64,000 nucleotides of DNA from Pedobacter frigiditerrae (GTDB taxonomy: Bacteria > Bacteroidota > Bacteroidia > Sphingobacteriales > Sphingobacteriaceae): positions 558,301 through 622,300 of the forward strand of contig NZ_SJSK01000003.1 of assembly GCF_004331645.1 (NCBI RefSeq). Reading direction: 5' to 3'. Below are positions 1 to 8,454 of the stretch, in pieces. The translations under genes were made by a program, and so were the position numbers. How positions within the stretch are numbered: the first letter of the stretch is position 1; each line of letters starts with the position of its first letter. The notes beneath the pieces are model-generated. The model was not told where the DNA came from. It worked only from the letters and a program-made list of their open reading frames with translations, and ran no database searches.

Positions 1-1
1 C

Positions 2-358
2 GCTACATTAGACGAAGAGCTGGAAACAGCGATTGGTGAGTTAATGGCGCTCAAACAAGTTCCTAGAGCAATATTTACAGCAACCGACCTACTTAGCACT
101 AAATGCTTAGAAATATTACGTAAATGTGGTCATCGCATTCCAGAAGATATTGCACTGGTTGGTTTTAGCAATACGGATCTTGCAGAAGTACTTAATCCCT
201 CGTTAAGCACAATTCGCCAACCTTCTTTAGAAATTGGACGTTTAGCTGCTAAGCAATTGCTCTCGTTGATTTCTGACAGAAGGGCGACTGAGCACTTTGA
301 AACTATCTTATTACCCACAGAATTACAAGTTAGAGCATCGAGCCAAAAAAGCAAATAG
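2..358 (+). CDS. LacI-family transcriptional regulator, C-terminal part (5' end outside window)
   Basis: The open frame is already open at base 2, so the gene starts upstream of the window; the first ATG at 44 is internal. The visible 118 residues match the C-terminal half of the LacI/GalR periplasmic-binding-like effector domain: a stretch on default activation ('AIFTATDLL'), the 'IPEDIALVGFSN' strand and the 'PSLSTIRQPSLEIGRLAAKQLL' helix region that are characteristic of the family. The DNA-binding helix-turn-helix lies outside the window. Family members usually sense a sugar or nucleoside and repress catabolic genes; the ligand cannot be told from this fragment. The stop is followed by about 80 bp before mnmA, which has its own promoter-like box. 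Confidence 0.85.
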   Translation, partial: ATLDEELETAIGELMALKQVPRAIFTATDLLSTKCLEILRKCGHRIPEDIALVGFSNTDLAEVLNPSLSTIRQPSLEIGRLAAKQLLSLISDRRATEHFETILLPTELQVRASSQKSK

Positions 359-410
359 CCTTTTTTACATTGTTCAGACTACCCTCTCCAATTAATTAAA
401 CAAAAACCTG

Positions 411-418
411 TATTTTTG
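411..418 (+). promoter_or_regulatory. Putative Bacteroidota -7 promoter box for mnmA
   Basis: TATTTTTG fits the Bacteroidota sigma-A -7 consensus TAnnTTTG and ends 18 bp before the mnmA ATG. No clear -33 TTTG at standard spacing was seen, so this rests on the -7 match and its position. Confidence 0.45.
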
Positions 419-436
419 CATCCTTTAATTTAAGCA

Positions 437-1528
437 ATGAGTAAACACGGTAGAATTTTGGTTGCCATGAGTGGCGGGGTTGATAGTTCGGTTGCAGCAG
501 TGATGTTGCACGAGCAAGGTTACGAAGTAATCGGCCTTACCATGAAGACCTGGGACTACGCCACCTCTGGTGGAAGTAGCAAAGAAACTGGTTGTTGCAG
601 CTTAGATAGCATTAATGATGCTCGTACCTTAGCTGTAAACTATGGTTTTCCTCACTATATTTTAGATATCCGTGATGAATTTGGAGATTTTGTAATCGAT
701 AATTTTGTAGACGAGTATTTGGCAGGGCGCACACCAAACCCTTGTGTTTTATGTAATACCCATATCAAGTGGGAAGCTTTATTAAAACGTGCCAACAAAC
801 TAGATTGCGAATTTATTGCAACTGGTCACTATGCCAATATCCGTAAGCAAGACAGCGGACGTTACGTAATCTCTAAAGGTAAAGACGAGAACAAAGATCA
901 ATCTTATGTGTTGTGGGGCGTTTCTCAAGAAAATTTATCTCGCACCAAATTCCCATTAGGCAGTTTTGCTAAGGCAGATATCCGCCAAATGGCATTAGAC
1001 ATGGGGCAAGAAGAATTAGCTAAAAAATCTGAGAGTTACGAAATATGCTTTGTTCCTGATAATGATTATAGAGCATTCTTAAAACACAAAGTGGAAGACT
1101 TGGAAGATAGAGTTGCGGGTGGAAACTTTGTGAATAGTCAGGGTATGATTATTGGCCAGCATAAAGGTTATCCATTTTACACTATTGGACAACGTAAAGG
1201 TTTAGGTGTTGCCTTTGGCGAGCCAATGTTTGTTACTCAAATTTTACCAGAAAGCAATACTGTTGTTTTAGGCAGAGCTGATGAATTGGAGCGAAAAGAA
1301 GCAATGGTTAGGAATATCAACTTGGTTAAATACGAGAATATTTACGAACCGATGGATAATGTGATTACTAAAATACGTTATAAAGATGCGGGTATGCTGA
1401 GTACAATTGTTCAAGAAAAAGACCAAATGAGGGTTGTTTTTGACCATAATGTATCTGCAATTGCACCAGGACAATCTGCTGTTTTTTATGAAGGCAATGA
1501 TTTGTTAGGTGGTGGTTTCTTGGTTTAA
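437..1528 (+). CDS. mnmA: tRNA-specific 2-thiouridylase MnmA
   Basis: Cytoplasmic enzyme that puts the 2-thio group on the wobble uridine (U34) of tRNA Lys, Glu and Gln, using ATP and a persulfide sulfur relay. The 363-residue length is normal. The N-terminus carries the PP-loop 'SGGVDSSVA' for ATP binding. The two catalytic cysteines are present: C103 in 'NPCVLCN' and C204 in 'SYEICFVPD'; these correspond to the family's nucleophile and persulfide cysteines. The tRNA-binding 'GHYANI' region and the C-terminal beta-barrel ('FYTIGQRKGLG') follow. The ATG at 437 places the PP-loop at the expected distance. Stands alone, convergent with the 5'-nucleotidase pair downstream. Confidence 0.97.
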   Translation: MSKHGRILVAMSGGVDSSVAAVMLHEQGYEVIGLTMKTWDYATSGGSSKETGCCSLDSINDARTLAVNYGFPHYILDIRDEFGDFVIDNFVDEYLAGRTPNPCVLCNTHIKWEALLKRANKLDCEFIATGHYANIRKQDSGRYVISKGKDENKDQSYVLWGVSQENLSRTKFPLGSFAKADIRQMALDMGQEELAKKSESYEICFVPDNDYRAFLKHKVEDLEDRVAGGNFVNSQGMIIGQHKGYPFYTIGQRKGLGVAFGEPMFVTQILPESNTVVLGRADELERKEAMVRNINLVKYENIYEPMDNVITKIRYKDAGMLSTIVQEKDQMRVVFDHNVSAIAPGQSAVFYEGNDLLGGGFLV

Positions 1529-1535
1529 ACATTTT

Positions 1536-1642
1536 TACCACATAGGCAGATAGAAAATATAGGCTTATGATTATGTTTTCTAATGGTTAGCCAAAGATTA
1601 GCAGATTTTTTTTTACCACATAGACACATAGAAAACATAGGT
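1536..1642. repeat. Two degenerate direct copies of an 'ACCACATAG...GAAAA.ATAGG' repeat
   Basis: Just after mnmA, 'taccacatag' followed by 'agaaaatatagg' (about 1536-1563) recurs as 'taccacatag' followed by 'agaaaacatagg' (about 1614-1642). It resembles low-information dispersed sequence common between Bacteroidota genes; a related 'accacagataaaaagg' stretch lies near 3513. No coding potential is seen. Confidence 0.45.
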
Positions 1643-1650
1643 TAGTATGT

Positions 1651-1789
1651 CGTTATTGGGAGAAACGAAGTGACGAAGCAATCTTTCCTGCTAAGAAGCC
1701 TTAATTAAATTCTAACAAAACTATACCTTGCAAATAGCAAACCTAGAAAGGAGATTGCTCTGTGAAAAACAGAGGCTCGCAATGACGAG
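1651..1789. repeat. Palindromic intergenic repeat, GTCATTGCGAG type (copy 1)
   Basis: The left end reads cgttattgggagaaacgaag and continues to 'gaagcaatct'; the right end has 'gagattgctc' and finishes 'gctcgcaatgacgag', the inverted form of the left. The ends pair with each other, giving a MITE-like imperfect palindrome of about 140 bp between two convergent genes. Related copies are at 8400, 14610 and 30591. Confidence 0.6.
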
Positions 1790-1795
1790 TCCTAG

Positions 1796-2743
1796 CTAAG
1801 CATCTAACTTATTATTAATTAAATAAGGGGTGCCTACTTTCATTTTTTTGTTTTTGAAGGGTTCAAAATAATAATCAATTCTACCTAGGTTAATGCCGGC
1901 AAAACCAACTTGATTGACGGTAGTGATTTGACCGTCAAGATTTTTTACATCTTCAGGTACATCTAAAAAAGTGTGCGTGTGTCCACCAATAATTAAATCT
2001 ATGTTTCTGGTGTTTGCTGCTAAAACTTTATCAGAAACTGAATTGTTACGGTAGGAATAGCCTAGGTGAGAAAGACAAATCACTAAATCACATTTATAAT
2101 CATTTTTTAATAGCAAAGCGGTTTCATTAGCCTTCGCAATTGGGTCGAAGTATTGTGTTTCTCCATAGTTTTTAGGGTCGACTAATCCTTTTAATTGGAT
2201 ACCCAAACCAAATACACCTATTTTCAACCCTGCTTTTTTAAAGACTTTAAAAGGCTGCGTAGATTTTGAAAGCGCTGTATTAGATAAATCGTAGTTGGCA
2301 ATTAAGACAGGGAAATTAGCGTGAGGCAATTGTTTATAAAACCCTTCAACACCGTTATCAAAATCGTGATTTCCTAATGTTGTGGCATCATATTGCATTT
2401 GGCTCATCAATTTAATCTCCACTTCGCCCCCAAATTTGTTGAAATAAGGTGTGCCTTGAAAAATATCACCAGCATCTAACAGCAGTACATTTTCTTGTTC
2501 TGCTCTAATCTTTTTAATCAATGCAGAGCGTCTAGCAGTACCGCCTAAGCCTTGGTTTCGAGACCCATCCATCGGAAAAGGCTCTATCCTACTGTGCACA
2601 TCATTAGTATGTAGAATGGTTAATTTCTGTAATCGACCGTTGGCAAAAGCATCTAGAGAATTTAAGCTTAAAGCAACAGCAGCACTAGCAATGCCACCAG
2701 TTTTAATAAAATTTCGGCGATTAATTTTTTGTAATTCTTCCAT
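1796..2743 (-). CDS. 5'-nucleotidase-type metallophosphatase (N-terminal catalytic half of a split 5'-nucleotidase)
   Basis: Calcineurin-like metallophosphoesterase of the UshA/5'-nucleotidase class, expected to hydrolyse nucleotides or related phosphoesters outside the inner membrane. Metal ligands are visible: 'HTNDVHS' (residues 45-51), 'DAGDIFQG' (D90/D93), 'GNHDFD' (about 125-128), 'SHLGY' and 'GGHTHT' near 254. An 'RRNFIK' motif at residues 9-14 followed by a hydrophobic stretch looks like a Tat signal. At 315 residues it lacks the C-terminal substrate-binding domain of classical 5'-nucleotidases; that domain is encoded by the preceding gene, with which it overlaps by 23 bp. The two likely act together. 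The exact substrate is unknown. Confidence 0.92.
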   Translation of the reverse strand: MEELQKINRRNFIKTGGIASAAVALSLNSLDAFANGRLQKLTILHTNDVHSRIEPFPMDGSRNQGLGGTARRSALIKKIRAEQENVLLLDAGDIFQGTPYFNKFGGEVEIKLMSQMQYDATTLGNHDFDNGVEGFYKQLPHANFPVLIANYDLSNTALSKSTQPFKVFKKAGLKIGVFGLGIQLKGLVDPKNYGETQYFDPIAKANETALLLKNDYKCDLVICLSHLGYSYRNNSVSDKVLAANTRNIDLIIGGHTHTFLDVPEDVKNLDGQITTVNQVGFAGINLGRIDYYFEPFKNKKMKVGTPYLINNKLDA

Positions 2744-3473
2744 CTAATTTTGCGTTTATTTTATTTCCAGCAGCTTGAACTTCTTTTACCTCTTTTAATA
2801 AGGCATCACGAATAAGTATACTCATATTTTTGCTTGAGATTGGCGTTGCAAAACCAACGTTCTCATCGCCACCACCTGCGATATAATCAGACGTAGCTAC
2901 CCAATAACTTTTATTTACATCAAAAGGCTTTCCGTTTATTAATATATTTTCTGGCAGCTTATTCTTAATGTTAAATTTTAAGCCACTTACAGGTTGCCCC
3001 CCCCTTGCTGCAATGTTTGTAATAACTTTTAACACATCGGCTCCCTTTAAATTAAATAATATCAGTTGATTCTCGAAAGGCATCAATTCAAATATGCTCG
3101 AAACAGTAATTGGACCTTTTGCAATGTCATTACGTAACCCTCCAGTAGTTGTTGGAAATACAAAACCGATATTAGGTTCTATCTTTCTAGCCTGATTATA
3201 AACAGCATCAGCGAAAAAGTTCCCTAAAACAGATTCAGGAAGTGAAGAACTTTTCGATAATACAACATCTGTATAACCAATTACTTCATTCATTTCGGCT
3301 TCTACCTTAACTTTATAAGGCATATAAGTTTTAATGATTGAGCTATCTACAGGTAATGAAGAATTAATATTTTGCTCTTCACGATTAGATTTTACAACTG
3401 CATATTTTGTGGTGCAAGAGCCAAGAAGTACCAATGAAATAGCAAGAATGTAAATCTTGTTTTTTACAGTCAT
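2721..3473 (-). CDS. 5'-nucleotidase C-terminal domain lipoprotein (substrate-binding half of a split 5'-nucleotidase)
   Basis: The protein starts with a lipoprotein signal ('LVLLGSC', lipid-bearing Cys at residue 20) and is otherwise one 5'-nucleotidase C-terminal domain: 'NFFADAVY', 'TTGGLRNDI', 'ISVSSIFELMPFEN'-like strand and 'YIAGGGDEN' near the end. In UshA-type enzymes this domain binds the nucleotide base and closes over the metal site. Here it is a separate 250-residue protein encoded first in the pair, and its last 23 bp overlap the start of the catalytic-domain gene, implying translational coupling. Probably anchored in an outer or inner membrane facing the periplasm. Confidence 0.9.
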   Translation of the reverse strand: MTVKNKIYILAISLVLLGSCTTKYAVVKSNREEQNINSSLPVDSSIIKTYMPYKVKVEAEMNEVIGYTDVVLSKSSSLPESVLGNFFADAVYNQARKIEPNIGFVFPTTTGGLRNDIAKGPITVSSIFELMPFENQLILFNLKGADVLKVITNIAARGGQPVSGLKFNIKNKLPENILINGKPFDVNKSYWVATSDYIAGGGDENVGFATPISSKNMSILIRDALLKEVKEVQAAGNKINAKLDGRITKN

Positions 3474-3553
3474 AGAAGGATTGTTTTGATAAGGCTAAGA
3501 TAGGGAATTATTAACCACAGATAAAAAGGATGGACACGGATAATTAATATCTA

Positions 3554-3596
3554 CTTTGTCAAACTTTTAAACTATTAGCCTTGTAGTTTGACAAAG
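3554..3596. repeat. Inverted repeat with 11-bp perfect arms
   Basis: CTTTGTCAAAC (3554-3564) and GTTTGACAAAG (3586-3596) are exact inverse complements with a 21-nt loop, between two minus-strand genes. There is no T-run on either side, so it is more likely a dispersed palindrome than a terminator. The flanks hold 'accacagataaaaagg' and 'tgtgttcttggtgcctttgtgg', resembling other low-information intergenic repeats. Confidence 0.55.
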
Positions 3597-3638
3597 GTTA
3601 TTTAAGGATTTACTTTGTGTTCTTGGTGCCTTTGTGGT

Positions 3639-4421
3639 TTACTCTTCTGCTAAATTTTGTCCAAAAGTTTTACTTAATATTAGATATAATTCTGGGTGTT
3701 TATCTTTTAATATCTCTGGTTGTTCGAAAAAGTATTCAGAAACAACAGCAAAAAACTCAGCTTGATTGGTAATTGCATAAGGGTTAATATCAGATTTATC
3801 TTCTTTTATCCTTTCGATTTCTTCGTGCATCATTTTTAACCAAGGCAAGGTATATTCGTGTGCCATCAGGTTTTCTGGCACACCATCTGTGGCGCCATCA
3901 GATTTATCTAACAAATGTACAAACTCGTGAATTCCTGTATTTTCCATACCTGCACTTTTAGAAAAACCGTGTCTTAAAGCAGCTAATGATAAAATCATCT
4001 GTCCGTTCATGAAACCAGTTCCAACCATTCCCATGATATTTCTTTCACCATCTTCAAACTGAAAGTCTTGATTAAAAGTATCAGGGTATAAAACCACATT
4101 ACTTAGGTTTTTATACTTCCAATCAGTAAAGCTGAAGATGGGAATTACAGCACTCGCTGCCACTAACAACCTGTCTAATTGTGTAATTTCTAAACCTACT
4201 CCTTCAATTTTAGTAGTAACTAAAAAATCTGCAACCTTTTGTTCAAACAATTCTTTTTTATTGCCATCAAGGCGGATGTAGAAATCTACATTGCTAGCTA
4301 ATAATTGTTTATCAGCTTCGCTTAATGAAACTACAACTAATTTCTTCTTGCGGAAAATAAAATATAATGCGACAATAAAAGCAACAACAAGAATTAAATA
4401 TGGCGTATAGTTCATGCTCAA
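3639..4421 (-). CDS. Zinc-dependent peptidase, MtfA family (M90)
   Basis: Membrane-anchored relative of E. coli MtfA (Mlc titration factor A), a zinc aminopeptidase. One N-terminal membrane segment (residues about 7-23) is followed by a basic stop-transfer 'RKKK', then a soluble domain. The family signature 'GIHEFVHLLD' with the HExxH zinc motif at residues 165-169 and the downstream 'AEFFAVVSEYFFE' glutamate-containing helix are both present. The 260-residue length matches the family; E. coli MtfA lacks the membrane anchor, whereas anchored forms are common in Bacteroidota. A role in Mlc regulation is not implied here. It is separated from the upstream peroxidase gene by a terminator. Confidence 0.88.
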   Translation of the reverse strand: MSMNYTPYLILVVAFIVALYFIFRKKKLVVVSLSEADKQLLASNVDFYIRLDGNKKELFEQKVADFLVTTKIEGVGLEITQLDRLLVAASAVIPIFSFTDWKYKNLSNVVLYPDTFNQDFQFEDGERNIMGMVGTGFMNGQMILSLAALRHGFSKSAGMENTGIHEFVHLLDKSDGATDGVPENLMAHEYTLPWLKMMHEEIERIKEDKSDINPYAITNQAEFFAVVSEYFFEQPEILKDKHPELYLILSKTFGQNLAEE

Positions 4422-4432
4422 TTATAAACAAA

Positions 4433-4462
4433 AAATCCCAAAACAGTTAAGCATTGGGATTT
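4433..4462 (-). terminator. Rho-independent terminator of the glutathione peroxidase gene
   Basis: AAATCCCA (4433-4440) and TGGGATTT (4455-4462) form an 8-bp stem with a 14-nt loop; on the minus strand it is followed by a T-rich tract. It lies 20 bp past the peroxidase stop codon. Confidence 0.6.
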
Positions 4463-4481
4463 AACAAACTTTAAAAAAATA

Positions 4482-5000
4482 TTATAAATTCTGAACAATA
4501 GCAGCATCTAAGGGTTTAACCGGAGAACGGTAACGGTGTACCAATTGACCTTTTTCATTAATTAAAAATTTCTCGAAGTTCCATTTAATGTCGCCAGTAA
4601 AATCTGGATTTTCTTGACTTGTTAAATAAGCAAATAGCGGATTAATATCAGCTCCTTTAACACTTACTTTCTCACTCATTAAAAATGTAACACCATACTT
4701 CTGTGTACAGAATTCTTGAATTTCTTTGCTAGTGCCTAATTCTTGTTCTTTAAAATTTCCTGCTGGGAAACCGATTAGCACTACATTTTTACCATATTGT
4801 TTGTGTAGTTTTTCTAAATCTTCATATTGAGGTGTATAACCACATTTAGAAGCTGTATTTACAATTAAGATTTTCTTTCCTTTAAATTTAGATAGTTTTA
4901 CTTCTTTGCCATCAAGGGTTTTAAAAGAAAAATCATAAACGGATTTAGGCGGATTTGGTGCAATCCATAAGTTTAATAGTAATAATAAGGTATTGATCAT
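4482..5000 (-). CDS. Glutathione peroxidase family thiol peroxidase
   Basis: Thioredoxin-fold peroxidase reducing hydrogen or lipid peroxides. The peroxidatic cysteine lies in 'NTASKCGYT' (Cys in place of selenocysteine), and 'EFCTQKYGV' holds the Cys that serves as resolving residue in thioredoxin-dependent relatives; 'WNFEKFLI' carries the conserved Trp-Asn. The usual 'FPCNQF' segment reads 'FPAGNF', so the conserved Gln is replaced by Asn. A hydrophobic N-terminus ('MINTLLLLLNLWIAP') may be a signal peptide, suggesting export. The 172-residue length suits a single domain with a signal. Transcribed alone, with its own terminator. Confidence 0.9.
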   Translation of the reverse strand: MINTLLLLLNLWIAPNPPKSVYDFSFKTLDGKEVKLSKFKGKKILIVNTASKCGYTPQYEDLEKLHKQYGKNVVLIGFPAGNFKEQELGTSKEIQEFCTQKYGVTFLMSEKVSVKGADINPLFAYLTSQENPDFTGDIKWNFEKFLINEKGQLVHRYRSPVKPLDAAIVQNL

Positions 5001-5325
5001 TTTTTTTAAGGTTAAGTGTTTAAACTGGTTAATGGTTCAATTGTACGATTATTCAATATGCAATACAGAATTTCTAAATAAGCTCTACGCATTACGCAAA
5101 TCTCCCAACCAATAAACGAAGATACTTACAAAACAGATTGAATAAATAATTATATCGTAAAGAAATTGATATTTTAAAAAATAAATTAAAAGGGTATTGT
5201 ACTAGGTTTAATGGATGTAAAACAGTGTGTTGCACTTCAAATTCAACTGCTTTTTTTAAAATAATTGCTATATCAATTTTGATTTTAGACTTAATTATAG
5301 TTTTATTTGCAGAAAAACGTTCTGA
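5001..5325. other. Gene-free divergent intergenic region upstream of topA
   Basis: AT-rich 325 bp between the divergent peroxidase and topA genes. I see no ORF, RNA gene or strong inverted repeat. A 'TTTATTTG' string about 15 bp before the topA ATG resembles a -7 box. Presumably it carries both promoters. Confidence 0.4.
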
Positions 5326-7872
5326 ATGGCAAAAAATTTACTAATAGTCGAGTCACCTGCAAAAGCTAAAACCATAGAGGGTTATTTAGGGAAGGATTTT
5401 TTGGTTAAGTCTAGTTATGGTCATATCCGGGATTTAGTAAAAGGCGATATGGGAATAGATACGGAGAATGATTTTTCCCAAACCTATGAAGTACCTGCCG
5501 ATAAGAAACAAGTAGTTGCCGAACTGAAAAAACTAGCTAAGGAAGCCGAAATGGTATGGCTAGCATCCGATGAAGACCGTGAGGGAGAAGCTATTTCGTG
5601 GCATTTATATGAAACTTTAGGGCTAAAAGAAAGCAACACAAAACGTATTGTATTTCATGAGATTACTAAGCCTGCAATATTAAAGGCCATTGAAACTCCT
5701 CGTACTATCGATTATAATTTAGTTTATGCCCAACAAGCTCGTCGTGTTTTAGATCGATTGGTAGGTTTTGAACTATCTCCAGTTTTATGGAAAAAAGTTA
5801 AACCATCTTTATCTGCTGGTCGTGTACAATCTGTTGCGGTACGATTAATCGTAGACCGTGAGCGTGAAGTAAATAAATTTAACAGTACTGCTGCCTTTAA
5901 AATAACTGCTCAATTTACTACGGGAAAAGGCAAGGAAACTGTAAAAGCAGAATTACCACAACGTTTTGAGCAAGCTGCTGATGCAGAAAAATTCTTGCAA
6001 GATTGCATTAACGCAGGTTTCGCAGTTAGCAATTTAGAAGTAAAACCAGCAAAGAGAAATCCTGCTGCCCCTTTTACAACCTCAACACTACAACAAGAAG
6101 CTTCTCGTAAATTAGGTTTTTCGGTTGCTAGAACAATGCAAATTGCACAACGTTTGTATGAAAGTGGTAAAATCACTTACATGAGAACAGATTCTGTTAA
6201 CTTATCTGAAACTGCTATTGCTGCCGCATCGGCTGAAATCAAATCTGCTTGGGGCGAAAAATATCATCAACCTAGGGTTTATAAAACAAAATCTGCTGGT
6301 GCGCAAGAAGCTCACGAGGCTATTCGTCCAACTTATTTTAATCAGCACAATGTGGATGGGGATAACTCAGAAAAACGTTTGTACGATTTGATTTGGAAAC
6401 GTGCCATCGCTTCTCAAATGAGCGAAGCTATTTTCGAAAAAACGAACGTTAACATTAGTATTTCTACCAGAAAAGAAGAATTACTAGCTGAAGGTGAAGT
6501 ATTGAAATTTGATGGCTTCTTGAAAGTTTATCTAGAATCTACTGATGATGAAGATGAAGAAAATGAAGATAACAACCTCCTTCCACCATTAACAAAAGGA
6601 CAAAGTTTAATATTAAAAGAATTAGCAGCGACAGAAAGATTCTCTCGTCCGCCAGCAAGATATACAGAGGCAAGTTTAGTTAAGAAATTAGAAGAACTTG
6701 GCATTGGCCGACCATCTACTTATGCACCAACCATTTCTACGGTTCAAAATCGTGGATACGTGGTTAAAGAAGATAAAGATGGTAGAAAAAGAGAGTTTGT
6801 AAGTATGGTTTTGGTTAATGGCAACATTAGTAAAGTAACCAAATCTGAAATTACAGGTGCTGAAAAATCGAAACTCTTCCCTACTGATATTGGTGAAGTG
6901 GTAAACGACTTTTTGGTAGAACATTTTAAAGGCATTGTAGATTTTAACTTTACTGCAAAAGTAGAAAAGCAGTTTGATGAGATTGCACAAGGTTTACAGG
7001 AATGGACAAAAATGCTCCACTCTTTTTATACACCTTTTCATAGTGAAGTAGAAAATACTCTAGAAAACGCAGATCGTGCAAATGGTGAGCGTTTATTAGG
7101 GATAGACCCAACAACTGGTAAAAATGTTTACGCTAAAGTTGGCCGTTATGGTCCTTTAGTTCAAATAGGCGAATTATCTGATGATGAAGAAGATAAACCT
7201 CGCTATGCTAGTTTAGGGAAATCTCAATCGGTGGGAACGGTTTCACTGGAAGAAGCATTAGACCAATTCAAATTGCCTTTCCAATTAGAGGATTATGAAG
7301 GCAAAGAAGTTTCAGTTGGTGTTGGCCGTTTCGGGCCTTATGTAAAATGGGGCGAAGCTTTTATTTCAATTCCCAAAAATGAAGATCCATTAACTGTTGA
7401 CCAAGCGAGAGCGATTGAAATTATTGGTGAAAAGGTTACTGCTGATGCACCAGTTGCAGCGTATGAAGGGTTACCTGTAACTAAAGGAACTGGTCGTTTT
7501 GGTCCTTTCATTAAATGGAATAGCTTATTTATCAATGTGCCTAAAGCTTACAATTTCGATACATTATCTGCAAATGATATTAAAGAGCTAATTGAGAAGA
7601 AGATTGAGAAAGAAAACAATCGTTATATACAGCAGTGGGAAAGTGATAAGATTGCAATAGAAAATGGTCGTTGGGGACCTTTCATCCGTTTCGGTAAAGA
7701 AATGTTGAAATTGAGGAATAATCCTAAAACCAAGGCAAAATACACAGCAGAAGAATTGGCAGAAATTCCTTTAGATGATGTTAAGAAACTAATTGTTGAA
7801 CAATTACCAAAAGCGTTTGACGTTAAGAAAAAAGCACCAGCTAAAAAGAAGGCCGTAGCGAAAAAGAAATAG
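5326..7872 (+). CDS. topA: DNA topoisomerase I (type IA)
   Basis: Relaxes negative supercoils in the chromosome by cutting one strand through a 5'-phosphotyrosine. The Toprim domain opens with 'LLIVESPAKAKTIEGYL' and carries 'DEDREGE' at residues 82-88. The catalytic tyrosine is Y285 in 'YMRTDS'. At the C-terminus, in place of Cys4 zinc fingers, there are several topoisomerase C-terminal repeat units with 'GRYGPLVQ', 'GRFGPYVKWG', 'GRFGPFIKW' and 'GRWGPFIRFG' from about residue 600 on, and a lysine-rich tail ('KKKAPAKKKAVAKKK') probably for DNA binding. The 848-residue length is typical of Bacteroidota TopA. A small unknown gene follows after about 100 bp. Confidence 0.98.
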   Translation: MAKNLLIVESPAKAKTIEGYLGKDFLVKSSYGHIRDLVKGDMGIDTENDFSQTYEVPADKKQVVAELKKLAKEAEMVWLASDEDREGEAISWHLYETLGLKESNTKRIVFHEITKPAILKAIETPRTIDYNLVYAQQARRVLDRLVGFELSPVLWKKVKPSLSAGRVQSVAVRLIVDREREVNKFNSTAAFKITAQFTTGKGKETVKAELPQRFEQAADAEKFLQDCINAGFAVSNLEVKPAKRNPAAPFTTSTLQQEASRKLGFSVARTMQIAQRLYESGKITYMRTDSVNLSETAIAAASAEIKSAWGEKYHQPRVYKTKSAGAQEAHEAIRPTYFNQHNVDGDNSEKRLYDLIWKRAIASQMSEAIFEKTNVNISISTRKEELLAEGEVLKFDGFLKVYLESTDDEDEENEDNNLLPPLTKGQSLILKELAATERFSRPPARYTEASLVKKLEELGIGRPSTYAPTISTVQNRGYVVKEDKDGRKREFVSMVLVNGNISKVTKSEITGAEKSKLFPTDIGEVVNDFLVEHFKGIVDFNFTAKVEKQFDEIAQGLQEWTKMLHSFYTPFHSEVENTLENADRANGERLLGIDPTTGKNVYAKVGRYGPLVQIGELSDDEEDKPRYASLGKSQSVGTVSLEEALDQFKLPFQLEDYEGKEVSVGVGRFGPYVKWGEAFISIPKNEDPLTVDQARAIEIIGEKVTADAPVAAYEGLPVTKGTGRFGPFIKWNSLFINVPKAYNFDTLSANDIKELIEKKIEKENNRYIQQWESDKIAIENGRWGPFIRFGKEMLKLRNNPKTKAKYTAEELAEIPLDDVKKLIVEQLPKAFDVKKKAPAKKKAVAKKK

Positions 7873-7968
7873 TTAATAGACCAAAGAATAAAGAGCAATG
7901 ATGAAGACTGGATTTAAATTCTTTTAATCCCCTAATCTTTGTTCTTTGTTCCTTTATCTTTAATCTAA

Positions 7969-8373
7969 ATGAAAGCAGATTTACCAGAAAATATAGTTGA
8001 AGACGTTGCCATTGCGGTGGCTTTAGTTGGCGAAACTCCAGAAGTTGGAAGCTGGACCGTTTATGTAGTTAATTATAAAAATGGCCCAATAACCAATGTA
8101 ATGATTACTTCTAAAGGTTATGGTGAAAAAGAGGGCAAAAAAGTAAAAACTTCACTTTTAAGACATTTTATTGGAGATTTAGACGCAAATTCTTTTGCAG
8201 GAGTTGAAGCTATTGACCCTGCTGTTTTTGGTTTAACTAATGAATATTGGTTAAGCTATTACATTGGTAAAGAGATTTACGACAAAAAATTCATTTTTCT
8301 TCCAGAAAGCATAGTTGAGAATAATATAATTAGAGTTCCGGTTTTAAACAAGCCTGGAGTGATGATTAAGTAG
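7969..8373 (+). CDS. Conserved hypothetical protein downstream of topA
   Basis: A soluble 134-residue protein without signal peptide or membrane segment. It is built of alternating strands and short helices, with 'GSWTVYVVNYKN', 'NVMITSKGYGE' and 'NEYWLSYYIGKEIYDKKFIFLPESI' as the best-formed segments. Similar small proteins occur in flavobacteria and relatives, where some carry a phenylalanyl-tRNA synthetase name that nothing in this sequence supports. I assign no function. It is co-directional with topA at about 95 bp, so could be co-transcribed. Confidence 0.75.
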   Translation: MKADLPENIVEDVAIAVALVGETPEVGSWTVYVVNYKNGPITNVMITSKGYGEKEGKKVKTSLLRHFIGDLDANSFAGVEAIDPAVFGLTNEYWLSYYIGKEIYDKKFIFLPESIVENNIIRVPVLNKPGVMIK

Positions 8374-8399
8374 TATTGAGGTATAGTTTAATTTCCTAG

Positions 8400-8426
8400 C
8401 GTAATTGCGAGGAACGAAGCAATCTC
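8400..8426. repeat. Half-copy of the GTCATTGCGAG-type repeat (copy 2)
   Basis: The string gtaattgcgaggaacgaagc followed by aatct matches the left end of the copies at 14610 and 30591. The opposite arm is missing, so this is a fragment. Confidence 0.5.
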
Positions 8427-8454
8427 CTAACTTATTTGTAATAATTTAATCTCA

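Noticed and set aside
1796..3473. Frameshifted single 5'-nucleotidase gene
   Set aside because: The downstream ORF has its own Met and export signal and the order of domains is reversed from a single chain (binding half first), so a simple frameshift cannot explain it.
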